From positions 310,001 through 374,000 of the forward strand of contig NZ_JAJQKI010000001.1 of the NCBI RefSeq assembly GCF_023036475.1: a stretch of 64,000 bases of DNA, read 5' to 3'. The notes under the pieces were generated by a model. It saw only the letters and a program-made list of their open reading frames with translations, did no database searches and was not told the DNA's origin. Both the position numbers and the translations under genes were made by a program. Of the stretch, positions 51,953 through 60,457 are shown piece after piece. Source of the stretch: Bacillus pinisoli (GTDB lineage: Bacteria; Bacillota; Bacilli; Bacillales; SA4). Within the stretch, counting starts at the first letter, position 1. Each line of letters starts with the position of its first letter.

Positions 51953-53968
51953 CTATCCGGCAAGATTTGCTCCTTGTTGCAGCTGATACATTTGATAGTA
52001 GCGACCGCCCTTTGCCATTAACTCGTCGTGACTTCCTTGTTCCACAATCTCTCCTTTATCAAGGACAAGAATTTGATCTGCATTCTTAATTGTAGATAAG
52101 CGATGAGCAATAATAAAAGTCGTTCTACCCTTCTTTAATACTTCTAGTGCTTCTTGAATAATGGCTTCTGTTTCCGTATCGATTGAAGCGGTGGCTTCAT
52201 CTAATATCAGGATTGCCGGATCAAATACTAAAGCTCTTGCAAACGAGATTAACTGACGTTGTCCAGCTGACAATGTACTTCCTTTTTCTAACACAGGTTC
52301 ATCATATTGATTCGGTAGATTTTCAATAAACTTAGTCGCACCGACATCCCTTAAAGCTTTCGTCACCATTTCTCTCGTTATACCTGGTGCTTCTAAGCTC
52401 ACATTTGTGGCAATCGTTCCTGTAAATAAGAAAGGATCTTGAAGAACAATGCCCATATGTTTCCTTAGCTGTTGCTTCGATAGTTCCTTCGTATCCTTGC
52501 CATCTATGAGAATTCTACCTTCCTGTATATCATAAAAACGGAACAATAAATTCATAATGGAGCTTTTACCAGAACCCGTGTGCCCGACAAGTGCTACAGT
52601 CTCACCTTGATTCGCTTTAAAATGAATATTCTTTAACACATTTTCTCCATCTTTATAGCCGAAACTCACATGCTCAAACGTAACATTCCCTTTGTATCTA
52701 GGCATAGTTGAATCGGCTACATCTACACCTTCTTCATCTAAAAGTTCAAACACACGCTCTGACGCAACCAATGCTTGTTCTAGAAGGGCTAACTGATTAA
52801 CCATACCTGTAATAGGTTGGAATAATCGATTCAAATAATCAACGAATGCATATAGTACCCCTAATGAAATGACCGTCCCTATCTCTAAAGAAGCTCCTCC
52901 AAAATACCAAATCAATGCTACAAAAGCTAGATTTCTTAAAACAAAAACTAAGTTATGAGAAGTCATAGCGTTTAAGCTTAACAATTTATTTTGAAAGGTA
53001 AAATACTTATAATTCATCTCTTCAAATTCTTGTCTTGTTTCCTTTTGACGTTTGAAGGCTTGAATAATGGTCATTCCTTGAATGGATTCGTTAATCATTC
53101 CATTTATATCACTTAACGTTGAACGAATGATATGATTATACTTTGAAGCGTATTTACGATACACAATTATCCATACAATCAGTATCGGCACAAGTATTAA
53201 ACAAATCGTTGCAAGTTTTACATCAAGTAAAAATAAAGCAATGTAGATTCCAGTGATATAAATAATACTTGTAAAAAATGTTGATAATACGGTAACAAAT
53301 AAATCGCGAATTGCCTCTGTATCATTCGTTACTCTTGAGACTACTTTTCCGGCAGGTAGATTATCAAAGTATTGAATAGGTAAACGTTGAATCTGCTTAA
53401 ATACATCCTTCCTCATCTTCTGAATTATACGATTAGAGGAGATCTGTAGTAATAAACGTTGACCGTACTGAAAACCTGCGGATATCACCACTAATACGAA
53501 ATAAGCACCAATTAACCACAAGATGTTATCAATTTCTGGTGCATAAAAGGAAAGCAGTTTATCTACTGTTAACTTCACAGCCGGGTAATTCGCAATATTG
53601 TCTCCTCTTTTAATGGTAAGCTGTCCATTGGAGAATGTTCTCTCTCCATCAAATTCAATAGGAGAAGCGACAAAATAATAACTGCGGCCGACTTGAACAA
53701 TGCGTACTTCTTTTCCTTTTTGTTCATTTTCAGAAAAACGATCCTCACGCTTATAGTAGGTCCCTTCATATAGAACAGTGTCCGAATCTTCTATATTTGT
53801 GACAAACCATGGTTTTTCTATGCCTAAAATATGCTTATCAATGATCTGTTTCGCAATAAATGGACCAGTTAGTTCAGCTGCTACTGCAAAAGATAACATG
53901 ATTAAAGCGAAGATAATTGTTTTCTTAAATTGGAGAGCATAATCCAATAATCGTTTTCCTATTTTCAT
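51953..53968 (-). CDS. bmrD: BmrD/YheH, subunit of heterodimeric multidrug ABC exporter
   Basis: 671 residues. Six membrane helices with an unusually large extracytoplasmic insert between helices 1 and 2 (about 40-135), the known YheH feature. The ATPase domain (about 430-665) shows Walker A GHTGSGKSS, signature LSAGQRQLISFARAL, Walker B ILILDEATASIDTETE (intact catalytic Glu) and H-loop AHRLST. Partner of BmrC, whose stop codon overlaps its ATG. In B. subtilis BmrCD exports several drugs. Confidence 0.92.
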   Translation of the reverse strand: MKIGKRLLDYALQFKKTIIFALIMLSFAVAAELTGPFIAKQIIDKHILGIEKPWFVTNIEDSDTVLYEGTYYKREDRFSENEQKGKEVRIVQVGRSYYFVASPIEFDGERTFSNGQLTIKRGDNIANYPAVKLTVDKLLSFYAPEIDNILWLIGAYFVLVVISAGFQYGQRLLLQISSNRIIQKMRKDVFKQIQRLPIQYFDNLPAGKVVSRVTNDTEAIRDLFVTVLSTFFTSIIYITGIYIALFLLDVKLATICLILVPILIVWIIVYRKYASKYNHIIRSTLSDINGMINESIQGMTIIQAFKRQKETRQEFEEMNYKYFTFQNKLLSLNAMTSHNLVFVLRNLAFVALIWYFGGASLEIGTVISLGVLYAFVDYLNRLFQPITGMVNQLALLEQALVASERVFELLDEEGVDVADSTMPRYKGNVTFEHVSFGYKDGENVLKNIHFKANQGETVALVGHTGSGKSSIMNLLFRFYDIQEGRILIDGKDTKELSKQQLRKHMGIVLQDPFLFTGTIATNVSLEAPGITREMVTKALRDVGATKFIENLPNQYDEPVLEKGSTLSAGQRQLISFARALVFDPAILILDEATASIDTETEAIIQEALEVLKKGRTTFIIAHRLSTIKNADQILVLDKGEIVEQGSHDELMAKGGRYYQMYQLQQGANLAG

Positions 53969-55725
53969 ATACTCACCTCCTGATTGACGATTGTAGATTC
54001 TACCTGTTGGCGTATAAACTGTTCTTTATACCAACCGTTTTGTTGAAGTAGGCTTTCATGTGTTCCTTCTTCTACAATTCTTCCTTCATTTAATACAATA
54101 ATCCAATCTGCATGTTGTATACCTGACAAGCGATGGGTTGTAATAAGGGTTGTTTTCCCCGCTCGTTCTCGTTGGATATTTTGAATAATCGCTGCTTCCG
54201 TTTTTGCATCTACAGCAGATAAAGAGTCATCTAGGATCAAAATCTCGGGATTGATTAATAAGGCTCTAGCAATCGAGATTCGTTGCTTTTGTCCCCCAGA
54301 TAAAGCAACCCCTTTTTCTCCTACCAGTGTTTGTAATCCTTCTGGTAACATATCTAAATCCTTTGTAAAGGCCGCTTGTTCGATGGCACGCTTCACTTCA
54401 TCTGTTGTACTATCACTTTTACCAAAGGTGATATTTTCATAGACTGTCTTTGAGAATAAGATATGCTGTTGTGGCACATACCCAATCCAACCTTGTAAAT
54501 GTTCAACTGGGATCCTTTCAATGGGTACCCCTGAAATTCGAATATCTCCTGTGCCAAGTGGATATTCACGTAATAATTGCTTAATAAGTGTTGTTTTTCC
54601 ACTTCCTGTTTTTCCAACGATCCCAAGTGTCTCTCCTCTTTTAATGGAAATATTCACATCTACAAGATTCTGTACGTTCGACGATGGGTACTGGAATTGG
54701 ACATGTTTGAATTCAAGATCCATTGGCTTCTCAACCTGAACTGGCTCTGGATGATCCTCAACATCTTGCTTATAAGCAAGTGTTTCAAGAACTCGGTCTA
54801 ATGAAGCATTACCTCTTTGCATGATGTTAATTAATTCACCAATGGCAAACATTGGCCAGATGAGCATCCCAAGGTACACATTGAACGAGACTAATTCACC
54901 TAAGGTGACCGTTTGATGAAACACCAAGTAAGCCCCATAACCTAAACCAATTAAATAACTCATACCAACTAATATCTTAATAGTCGGTTCAAATAAAGCA
55001 TCAATCTTTGCTACATCAACGTTCTTTTTATAGACGTCTTCTGTTAATACATCAAATCTTTTTTCATCTGCTTCTTCTTGTACGTACGCACGAATGACTC
55101 GCACTCCTGAAATTGACTCTAAAACATGATCATTCATATCACCAAATGCATCTTGGGCAACGGTGAATCGTTTGTGAATCCTTTTTCCATACACATTTAT
55201 CGCTAACGCCATTAATGGAAGTGGAATTAAGGCAGCAAAAGTAAGCTTCCAGCTAATCAAAATTCCCATTGTCACCACAATTGTAATCATAAATACAAAG
55301 GAATCGACCATGGTTAGTATCCCAAAACCAGCTGTCTGGGAAATCGCCTTAAGGTCATTGGTTGCTCTTGCCATTAAATCTCCTGTTCGATTTCTCTCAA
55401 AAAAAGTCGGAGTCATCTTTAATAAGTGATTCATGAACCTTGAACGTAGTAGTCGTTCTACTATAAATGAACCTCCAAACAGCTTATACATCCAAATATA
55501 GGTCAGTCCATATAAGACAAATGTTAATATGAATAAGAATCCAATATACTTGAATAATTCATTACTTGTTAACGATCCAACGTGGATGGCATCAATAGCA
55601 ACCCCTATTAATTTTGGAGGAATTACCTCTAAAATTCCTACAAAAATTAATAAGCTAATGGCCACTGTGTATCTTTTCCAATACTGCTTAAAAAACCAAG
55701 CGAGTTTCTTTAATACTGAAAACAT
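53965..55725 (-). CDS. bmrC: BmrC/YheI, subunit of heterodimeric multidrug ABC exporter
   Basis: 586 residues. Six helices (1-310), then ATPase with Walker A GKTGSGKTT near 362, signature LSGGQKQRISIARALL, and Walker B ILILDDSLSAVDAKTE in which the catalytic Glu is Asp. That makes one degenerate site, typical of the BmrC half, while the partner is intact. AGGAG is 8 bases before the ATG at 55725. The unusual leader upstream (55740-56190) holds short frames and a terminator, as expected from the translation-controlled bmrB-bmrCD arrangement of B. subtilis. Confidence 0.92.
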   Translation of the reverse strand: MFSVLKKLAWFFKQYWKRYTVAISLLIFVGILEVIPPKLIGVAIDAIHVGSLTSNELFKYIGFLFILTFVLYGLTYIWMYKLFGGSFIVERLLRSRFMNHLLKMTPTFFERNRTGDLMARATNDLKAISQTAGFGILTMVDSFVFMITIVVTMGILISWKLTFAALIPLPLMALAINVYGKRIHKRFTVAQDAFGDMNDHVLESISGVRVIRAYVQEEADEKRFDVLTEDVYKKNVDVAKIDALFEPTIKILVGMSYLIGLGYGAYLVFHQTVTLGELVSFNVYLGMLIWPMFAIGELINIMQRGNASLDRVLETLAYKQDVEDHPEPVQVEKPMDLEFKHVQFQYPSSNVQNLVDVNISIKRGETLGIVGKTGSGKTTLIKQLLREYPLGTGDIRISGVPIERIPVEHLQGWIGYVPQQHILFSKTVYENITFGKSDSTTDEVKRAIEQAAFTKDLDMLPEGLQTLVGEKGVALSGGQKQRISIARALLINPEILILDDSLSAVDAKTEAAIIQNIQRERAGKTTLITTHRLSGIQHADWIIVLNEGRIVEEGTHESLLQQNGWYKEQFIRQQVESTIVNQEVSI

Positions 55726-55768
55726 TCCGGATACTCCTCTCTAGAAGAAACTATACTTTGATCTGTCA

Positions 55769-55825
55769 TTATCCACTTTCCTTCTCTCCAGCAAAACAGA
55801 TTAGTAAAATTTCAATCATTCTCAT
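55769..55825 (-). CDS. Leader peptide 3 in the bmrCD leader, 18 aa
   Basis: ATG 55825 has a perfect AGGAGG eight bases upstream. It encodes MRMIEILLICFAGEKESG and stops 43 bp before bmrC. Too short for a normal protein; with two other short frames upstream it suggests a translation-sensing leader. Confidence 0.5.
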   Translation of the reverse strand: MRMIEILLICFAGEKESG

Positions 55826-55854
55826 CTTCTTATCCTCCTAGGTTTTGTTAGTAG

Positions 55855-55910
55855 GGTTCTTTTCGTAACATGCTGTTATTATTAGAAACACATTTCCTAC
55901 GAAAAGAACC
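55855..55910. repeat. 56-bp element with 13-bp perfect inverted ends
   Basis: GGTTCTTTTCGTA (55855-55867) and TACGAAAAGAACC (55898-55910). The same end word occurs at 2331-2343 beside a family 2 repeat. It lies within the bmrCD leader between leader peptides 2 and 3. Confidence 0.65.
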
Positions 55911-55939
55911 TATATAAAAGATAGGCGTATACCTATCAT

Positions 55940-56014
55940 TTATCCAATTTTAAAAATAAAAAAGACACATCCAAACAGGAATGTGCCTTTACATAAGAAA
56001 AAGGCGCAAGCCAT
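55940..56014 (-). CDS. Leader peptide 2 in the bmrCD leader, 24 aa
   Basis: ATG 56014 with GGAGG eight bases upstream. The product begins MACAFFLCKGTFLFGCVFF and is hydrophobic, cysteine- and phenylalanine-rich. Its coding region contains both arms of an intrinsic terminator, and its ribosome site lies in a competing hairpin, so ribosome position would decide which structure forms. Confidence 0.6.
   Translation of the reverse strand: MACAFFLCKGTFLFGCVFFIFKIG
55952..55987 (-). terminator. Intrinsic terminator inside leader peptide 2
   Basis: Seven-bp stem with one G-U pair (GGCACAT / ATGTGTC) and a T-rich tail on the minus strand; lies 230 bp before bmrC. Confidence 0.65.
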
Positions 56015-56032
56015 AATAATGACCTCCGCCTT
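55952..56032 (-). promoter_or_regulatory. Putative ribosome-controlled attenuator of bmrCD
   Basis: Three exclusive pairings on the minus strand. (A) AAGGCG (56032-56027) with CGCCTT (56006-56001) hides the leader-2 ribosome site. (AT) AAAGGC complement: GCCTTT (56005-56000) with AAAGGC (55990-55985). (T) GGCACAT (55987-55981) with ATGTGTC (55970-55964), followed by TTTTTTATTTTT. A permits T; a stalled or slow ribosome opening A would allow AT and block T. Confidence 0.6.
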
Positions 56033-56053
56033 AGTACTTCTACTAAATAGAAA

Positions 56054-56119
56054 CTATATGCATAAGTGGGTCACGTGATTTATTAAGTTATCGTTAAAAA
56101 ACATAACATGAATCTTCAT
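56054..56119 (-). CDS. Leader peptide 1 in the bmrCD leader, 21 aa
   Basis: ATG 56119 (another ATG at 56122) follows GTGGAGG at proper spacing. It encodes MKIHVMFFNDNLINHVTHLC plus one residue and ends about 20 bp before the start of hairpin A of the attenuator. First of three short frames in the leader. Confidence 0.5.
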   Translation of the reverse strand: MKIHVMFFNDNLINHVTHLCI

Positions 56120-56161
56120 CATCGTAACCTCCACTTTCCAAATTTTACTTATCCTTGAGTT

Positions 56162-56190
56162 AGCTTAACACCATAAATTTAGGGTGTCAA
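56162..56190 (-). promoter_or_regulatory. Possible SigA promoter of the bmrCD leader
   Basis: Minus-strand TTGACA (56190-56185) and TAAGCT (56167-56162) with 17-bp spacing. The -10 is weak. An inverted repeat ACACC/GGTGT spans the spacer and might be an operator. Confidence 0.45.
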
Positions 56191-56315
56191 ACTAATTTTT
56201 ATATTTTATACAGTTTATTCCAAATTATATTTTTAAAAACATCTATTTTAAATATATATTTTTCCTACTATTAGACCATTTTAATAATATGTAATGGAAA
56301 AGGGTGTGTAATGGG

Positions 56316-56795
56316 ATGGAGGAAAGAAGTAGAAAGACAACTCCAATCGAAATGCTATGTTGGAGCATCGCCTTACCTGGGTTTGGGCAATTAATGAATA
56401 AAGACTACATAAAAGGAATTATATTTATTATATTGGAGTTTTTAATTAACCTTCAGGGTGGCATAAATATCGCAATTGTTTACAGTTTTCAAGGTAGAAT
56501 TGAACAAGCTATAAACATCGTTGATTATCGTTGGATTATGTTTTATCCTTGTCTCTATGTTTTTGCCATGTGGGATGCTTATTATTCTGCAAAAAAGAAG
56601 GCTAAAATGACGAAAAAACCTTTTGAATCCATTCCATTCTCCTTCGCTGCTTACATCACTACGATAGGGGTCATCTTTTCCAATAAACCGATCTTATCCA
56701 TTACATTCGGACCTATTTTTGCACCTATTATTTTCATATTTATTGGTTTTTTCCTTGGGGGTCTGGTTAGAAAAGTAATGCTAAAAGTATTTTAA
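56316..56795 (+). CDS. Hypothetical membrane protein, 159 aa
   Basis: Start at ATG 56316 (MEERSRKTTPIEMLCWSIA); a GTG at 56304 is also in frame. About four membrane helices, with IALPGFGQLMNKDYIKGIIF near the N-terminus, a pattern seen in small TM2/DUF5683-like membrane proteins, and a C-terminal pair (PIFAPIIFIFIGFFLGGLV). Divergent from bmrCD. Function unknown. Confidence 0.6.
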   Translation: MEERSRKTTPIEMLCWSIALPGFGQLMNKDYIKGIIFIILEFLINLQGGINIAIVYSFQGRIEQAINIVDYRWIMFYPCLYVFAMWDAYYSAKKKAKMTKKPFESIPFSFAAYITTIGVIFSNKPILSITFGPIFAPIIFIFIGFFLGGLVRKVMLKVF

Positions 56796-56825
56796 TGCTG
56801 AAGAACTGTATTAACTTTAAGCAAA

Positions 56826-56854
56826 AAGAACCTCTCATTATGAGAAGGCTCTTT
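56826..56854 (+). terminator. Probable terminator of the 159-aa membrane protein
   Basis: Imperfect stem AGAACCTCTCAT / ATGAGAAGGCTCT followed by TTCTATT. Confidence 0.5.
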
Positions 56855-56860
56855 CTATTA

Positions 56861-56957
56861 GGCTCTTTTCTAAAACTTTGTTGCTTTTCAACCTAATTTT
56901 ATAATAAACATCCCTTTTCATACTATAAGACCGAAGTGATAATTATTAGAAAAGAGC
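56861..56957. repeat. Miniature inverted-repeat element, family 1, copy C
   Basis: 97 bp from GGCTCTTTTCTAAAAC to TTATTAGAAAAGAGC. First 30 bases nearly identical to copy A; the interior keeps GAAGTGATAATTATTAGAAAAGAGC. Confidence 0.75.
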
Positions 56958-57019
56958 AATTAGTTGCCAATTTAACGTGATAATTACATAATTAATAAGT
57001 TAACTCCTAAACGCTTTAT

Positions 57020-57655
57020 CTAGGATAAAATTCTTTTCAAGTTTTCTGCTGCCAGTTTAGGGTTTTCTTGCTGGCTAATAGCCGATATAACCGCAATCCC
57101 ATCTGCCCCTGCTTGTATAACAGCGTCAGCATTTGCTTCATGGATCCCACCAATTCCTACCATTGGAATGGAGAGTTGAGCATCCCTTAAGCTTTTAATG
57201 AGTGCAGGACCTACGACGTTTCTTGTATCCAGCTTTGTTTTAGTTGGGTACATGGGACCGACACCGATATAATCTGCGCCTGATTCAATGGCTTGTCTTG
57301 CTTCTTCTAAGTTATGACAGGAAACACCGATCATCATGTTACCCATTTTTGCTCTAACAGCGTCAATTGCTTCATCTTCCTGACCGATATGTACTCCATC
57401 TGCCCCAACAGCAACTGCTAGCTCGATATCATCATTCACAATAAAGGGTACATGATATTGTTGGCAAACAGTTTGTAACTTCTTTGCAAGTTTAACTTTT
57501 GCCTCTCCTACAAGCGATCCTTCACCTTTTTCTCTAAATTGAAAACATGTTACACCACCAAGGATGGCTTGTTCCAGTACATAAACTGGGTCTACACTAC
57601 AATTATTGCTTCCCATCACAAAATAAAGTTGAAGTGATTCTCTCAGGTTCATCAC
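57020..57655 (-). CDS. thiE: ThiE, thiamine-phosphate synthase
   Basis: 211 residues. Start either GTG 57655 (AAGGAG seven bases upstream) or ATG 57652; both overlap the thiD stop. The TIM barrel shows FQFREKG (near 37), VNDDIELAVAVGADGVHIGQED, GVSCHNLEEA, DYIGVGPMYPTKTK and VGIGGIHEANADAVIQAGADGIAVISAI, the full ThiE pattern. Joins HMP-pyrophosphate and thiazole phosphate to thiamine phosphate. Last gene of the thiamine operon. Confidence 0.93.
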   Translation of the reverse strand: MMNLRESLQLYFVMGSNNCSVDPVYVLEQAILGGVTCFQFREKGEGSLVGEAKVKLAKKLQTVCQQYHVPFIVNDDIELAVAVGADGVHIGQEDEAIDAVRAKMGNMMIGVSCHNLEEARQAIESGADYIGVGPMYPTKTKLDTRNVVGPALIKSLRDAQLSIPMVGIGGIHEANADAVIQAGADGIAVISAISQQENPKLAAENLKRILS

Positions 57656-58458
57656 AGGGACACTCCTTCAAGTCGATGTGCCCAGTGATTAGTTGGTCCA
57701 TGACCACTCCCTATTTTCAAGTCATGTTGAATGGCTAACTGAATATAGTTTTTGGCATCCTGTACTGCTGCAAATACGCTTTTTCCTTTAGCAAGATTAG
57801 CTGTAATTGCAGCTGAGAATGTACAACCTGTACCATGCGTGTTTTTTGTTTGTAAACGAGGTGTACTTAACAGTTCGAAATTTGTGCCATCATAATACAG
57901 GTCAACAGCCATTTCCTCAAGTCCATGTCCACCCTTTATGATGACATGTTCTGCTCCTAAATCTTTAAGCCATTTCGCAGCTTCTTTACGGTCTTCAATC
58001 GTTTTAATGTTCTTTCCCGTTAGAACCTCAGCCTCTGGTATATTCGGTGTAATAATCGTTGCTAAGGGGATTAAATGATTTTTGACGGCCTCGACAGCTT
58101 CTTCTTGTAAAAGTTGTGCTCCACCTTTAGCTACCATAACAGGATCAACAACCAGATTTCTGAAACTGTACATACGAATTGCTTCTGATACTGCTTCTAT
58201 GAGCTCACTACTGAATAGCATTCCCGTTTTTAAAGCATCCGGTGTCAAATCGTCCGCAATTGATTTTAGCTGACTCGTGATGGTTTCAACCGGTATGGGA
58301 AATACATCTTGAACACCAAGCGTATTTTGTGAAGTAATCGCCGTAATGGCGGTCATACCAAACACTTGTAGCTCTTGAAAAGTTTTAATATCTGCTTGTA
58401 TTCCAGCTCCTCCACCACTATCAGAACCTGCGATGGTTAATGCTTTATATGTCCCCAT
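57652..58458 (-). CDS. thiD: ThiD, HMP/HMP-phosphate kinase
   Basis: 268 residues. Ribokinase-like fold with AGSDSGGGAGIQADIKTF at 9-26 (substrate site), VVDPVMVAKGG near 105, TPNIPEAEVLTG near 137, KGGHG near 175 and the catalytic THGTGCTFSAAI near 212. Phosphorylates hydroxymethylpyrimidine twice. It overlaps thiE and follows thiF by 10 bp. Confidence 0.93.
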   Translation of the reverse strand: MGTYKALTIAGSDSGGGAGIQADIKTFQELQVFGMTAITAITSQNTLGVQDVFPIPVETITSQLKSIADDLTPDALKTGMLFSSELIEAVSEAIRMYSFRNLVVDPVMVAKGGAQLLQEEAVEAVKNHLIPLATIITPNIPEAEVLTGKNIKTIEDRKEAAKWLKDLGAEHVIIKGGHGLEEMAVDLYYDGTNFELLSTPRLQTKNTHGTGCTFSAAITANLAKGKSVFAAVQDAKNYIQLAIQHDLKIGSGHGPTNHWAHRLEGVSL

Positions 58459-58468
58459 TTGTTCACCT

Positions 58469-59488
58469 CTACCCTAAATAACGATGATAAATACCTTTTG
58501 CTTCTGCTATATCTTTTGTTCCGTGTATCAACACACGACCATCTTGAAAAATAACAAGTCGATGCTTTCCCGTATCAAATGAAAGTAAAAAAGGATTTCT
58601 TTCCACTTTTCCACCTGTGGCCTTCAATTGTTTTTCTATTGAAACCAGATCTCGAGCTGTTCCCTCTTGTGGCCTGATTTGGACCGTATCTCTTCCACAT
58701 AACACAGCTGTCTTCACCTGATTTTCATAAGCGAGAAATGGATAAGTGGGATGCTCGCCACAAGACAAACAACCTGGGCGTTTTAATTTTCCAACAGAGA
58801 TAGAAGTTGATTGGTTCGTCCATAAATCAAACGTGACAAGCTTTTTGCGAAGATGTTCAAAATCCTCTACTAGTATCTTTAACACTTCTGATGTTTGATA
58901 AGCTACGACCATTCCAACTGCTGGACTGATAATCCCTACTGTATCACATGTCATTCCACCCAGCGGTACTCGTTCTAATAAACAATGGAGACATGGAGTA
59001 TCACCAGGTAAGATCGTGTAGCTAATCCCGTAACTCCCGACACAAGCACCATAAATCCAAGGAATTTTATACTTCTGAGACAGATCGTTCACGATTAACC
59101 TTGTATCAAAATTATCAGTAGCATCAACAATGACACTGACGTCTTGGACAAGTCGTTCAAGCTCTTGGACATTGGCATCTGCAACGATCTCCTCTACTTC
59201 GACTTCACTGTTTATATCTGTTAAACGTTGTTTAGCTGCCACAGCCTTCGGAAGTCTTTGCTCCGCATCTTTTTCGGTATAAAGCTGTTGACGTTGCAAG
59301 TTACTCCAATCAACATAGTCACGATCGACTAGTGTCACTTTTCCAACACCTGCTCTCACCAAAGCCTCAGCATTTGCACTTCCCAATGCGCCGGCACCTA
59401 TTATTAAAACGTTTTTAGCATTTATTTTCTTTTGACCTTCGACTCCTATTGGAGAAAAAAGCTCTTGTCTTGAATATCGTTCACTCAA
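58469..59488 (-). CDS. thiF: ThiF/MoeB-type sulfur-carrier adenylyltransferase
   Basis: 339 residues. E1-like Rossmann motif GAGALGS near 32, [30 protein letters not shown], and zinc cysteines CLHC and CLSC (near 178 and 246). It adenylates the GG end of ThiS. The C-terminal 80 residues are degenerate and lack a rhodanese Cys loop. Starts in a four-base overlap (ATGA) with thiG. Confidence 0.92.
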   Translation of the reverse strand: MSERYSRQELFSPIGVEGQKKINAKNVLIIGAGALGSANAEALVRAGVGKVTLVDRDYVDWSNLQRQQLYTEKDAEQRLPKAVAAKQRLTDINSEVEVEEIVADANVQELERLVQDVSVIVDATDNFDTRLIVNDLSQKYKIPWIYGACVGSYGISYTILPGDTPCLHCLLERVPLGGMTCDTVGIISPAVGMVVAYQTSEVLKILVEDFEHLRKKLVTFDLWTNQSTSISVGKLKRPGCLSCGEHPTYPFLAYENQVKTAVLCGRDTVQIRPQEGTARDLVSIEKQLKATGGKVERNPFLLSFDTGKHRLVIFQDGRVLIHGTKDIAEAKGIYHRYLG

Positions 59489-60252
59489 ACAGTACTCAAC
59501 CCTTCCATTGGGCTACTCGCTGTTGCATACCTTTTCTTAGGAATCCTTCCCGCTTCAAAGCCTAGTCTTCCAGCTTCAATGCCTAACTTCATTGCCTGTG
59601 CCATCTTGACAGGGTCCTGTGCAGCAGAAACGGCCGTGTTTAAAAGTACACCGTCAGCTCCAAGCTCCATTGCCAGTGCCGCATCAGCTGGAGAGCCGAT
59701 ACCTGCATCAACAATTACCGGAACCGTTGCTTGCTCAATGATAAGGCTAATATTTAACGGATTTATGATTCCCTGACCTGACCCAATTGGGGATGCTCCA
59801 GGCATAACAGCATGAACGCCCATTTCTTGTAGTCTCTTTGCTAAAATAACATCATCAGAGATATATGGTAGCACAATAAAGCCTTCTTCTAAAAGCATTT
59901 CAGATGCCTTTAGTGTTTCGATTGGATCTGGTAGTAACGTTGTAAAATCGCCGATCACTTCAACCTTAATCATGTCACAAAGTCCTGACGCCTTTGCAAG
60001 CTTTGCAATCCGAACCGCTTCTTCTGCAGTTTTTGCTCCAGCCGTATTAGGTAGAAGTGTGAATTTCTTTGTATCAAGTTTTTCTAAAAAGTTCGGTTGG
60101 TTCGGTTCATAAATATTCATTCGTCTAACAGCAAACGTTAAAATCTCTGCTTCTGAAACATCCACTGCTTCTTTTTGTATATCATAATTAGGATACTTCC
60201 CTGTACCTAATAATAAACGTGATTGAAAAGAATATGGTCCAATTTTTAACAT
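59485..60252 (-). CDS. thiG: ThiG, thiazole synthase
   Basis: 255 residues. TIM barrel with [12 protein letters not shown] near 15, [17 protein letters not shown] near 67, the Schiff-base lysine in [10 protein letters not shown] near 96, GSGQGIINP near 166, [20 protein letters not shown] near 185. Forms thiazole phosphate from deoxyxylulose phosphate, glycine imine and ThiS thiocarboxylate. It starts one base after the thiS stop. Confidence 0.95.
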   Translation of the reverse strand: MLKIGPYSFQSRLLLGTGKYPNYDIQKEAVDVSEAEILTFAVRRMNIYEPNQPNFLEKLDTKKFTLLPNTAGAKTAEEAVRIAKLAKASGLCDMIKVEVIGDFTTLLPDPIETLKASEMLLEEGFIVLPYISDDVILAKRLQEMGVHAVMPGASPIGSGQGIINPLNISLIIEQATVPVIVDAGIGSPADAALAMELGADGVLLNTAVSAAQDPVKMAQAMKLGIEAGRLGFEAGRIPKKRYATASSPMEGLSTV

Positions 60253-60253
60253 A

Positions 60254-60457
60254 TCATCCGCCTCCTACAAAATGTACAATCTCGATACGGTCGCCGTCTG
60301 CTAGCATGACTTTCGCGTGTGTTGTTTTTTCTAATATATTTTGGTTGTGTTCTACAATGACTACTTTCTCATGAAGCTGAAAATGCTTCAGTAGATCCCC
60401 CACATTTTTCACTTCAGTTGAAACAACAACTTCTTCTCCGTTAATTTGAAGCTTCAT
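60254..60457 (-). CDS. thiS: ThiS, sulfur carrier protein
   Basis: 67 residues from ATG 60457 with a strong AGGAGGGG site; longer frames are not credible. Ubiquitin-like fold [21 protein letters not shown], and the functional C-terminal di-glycine (FVGGG). It carries sulfur for thiazole formation. The start lies 17 bp inside the thiO 3' end. Confidence 0.93.
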   Translation of the reverse strand: MKLQINGEEVVVSTEVKNVGDLLKHFQLHEKVVIVEHNQNILEKTTHAKVMLADGDRIEIVHFVGGG

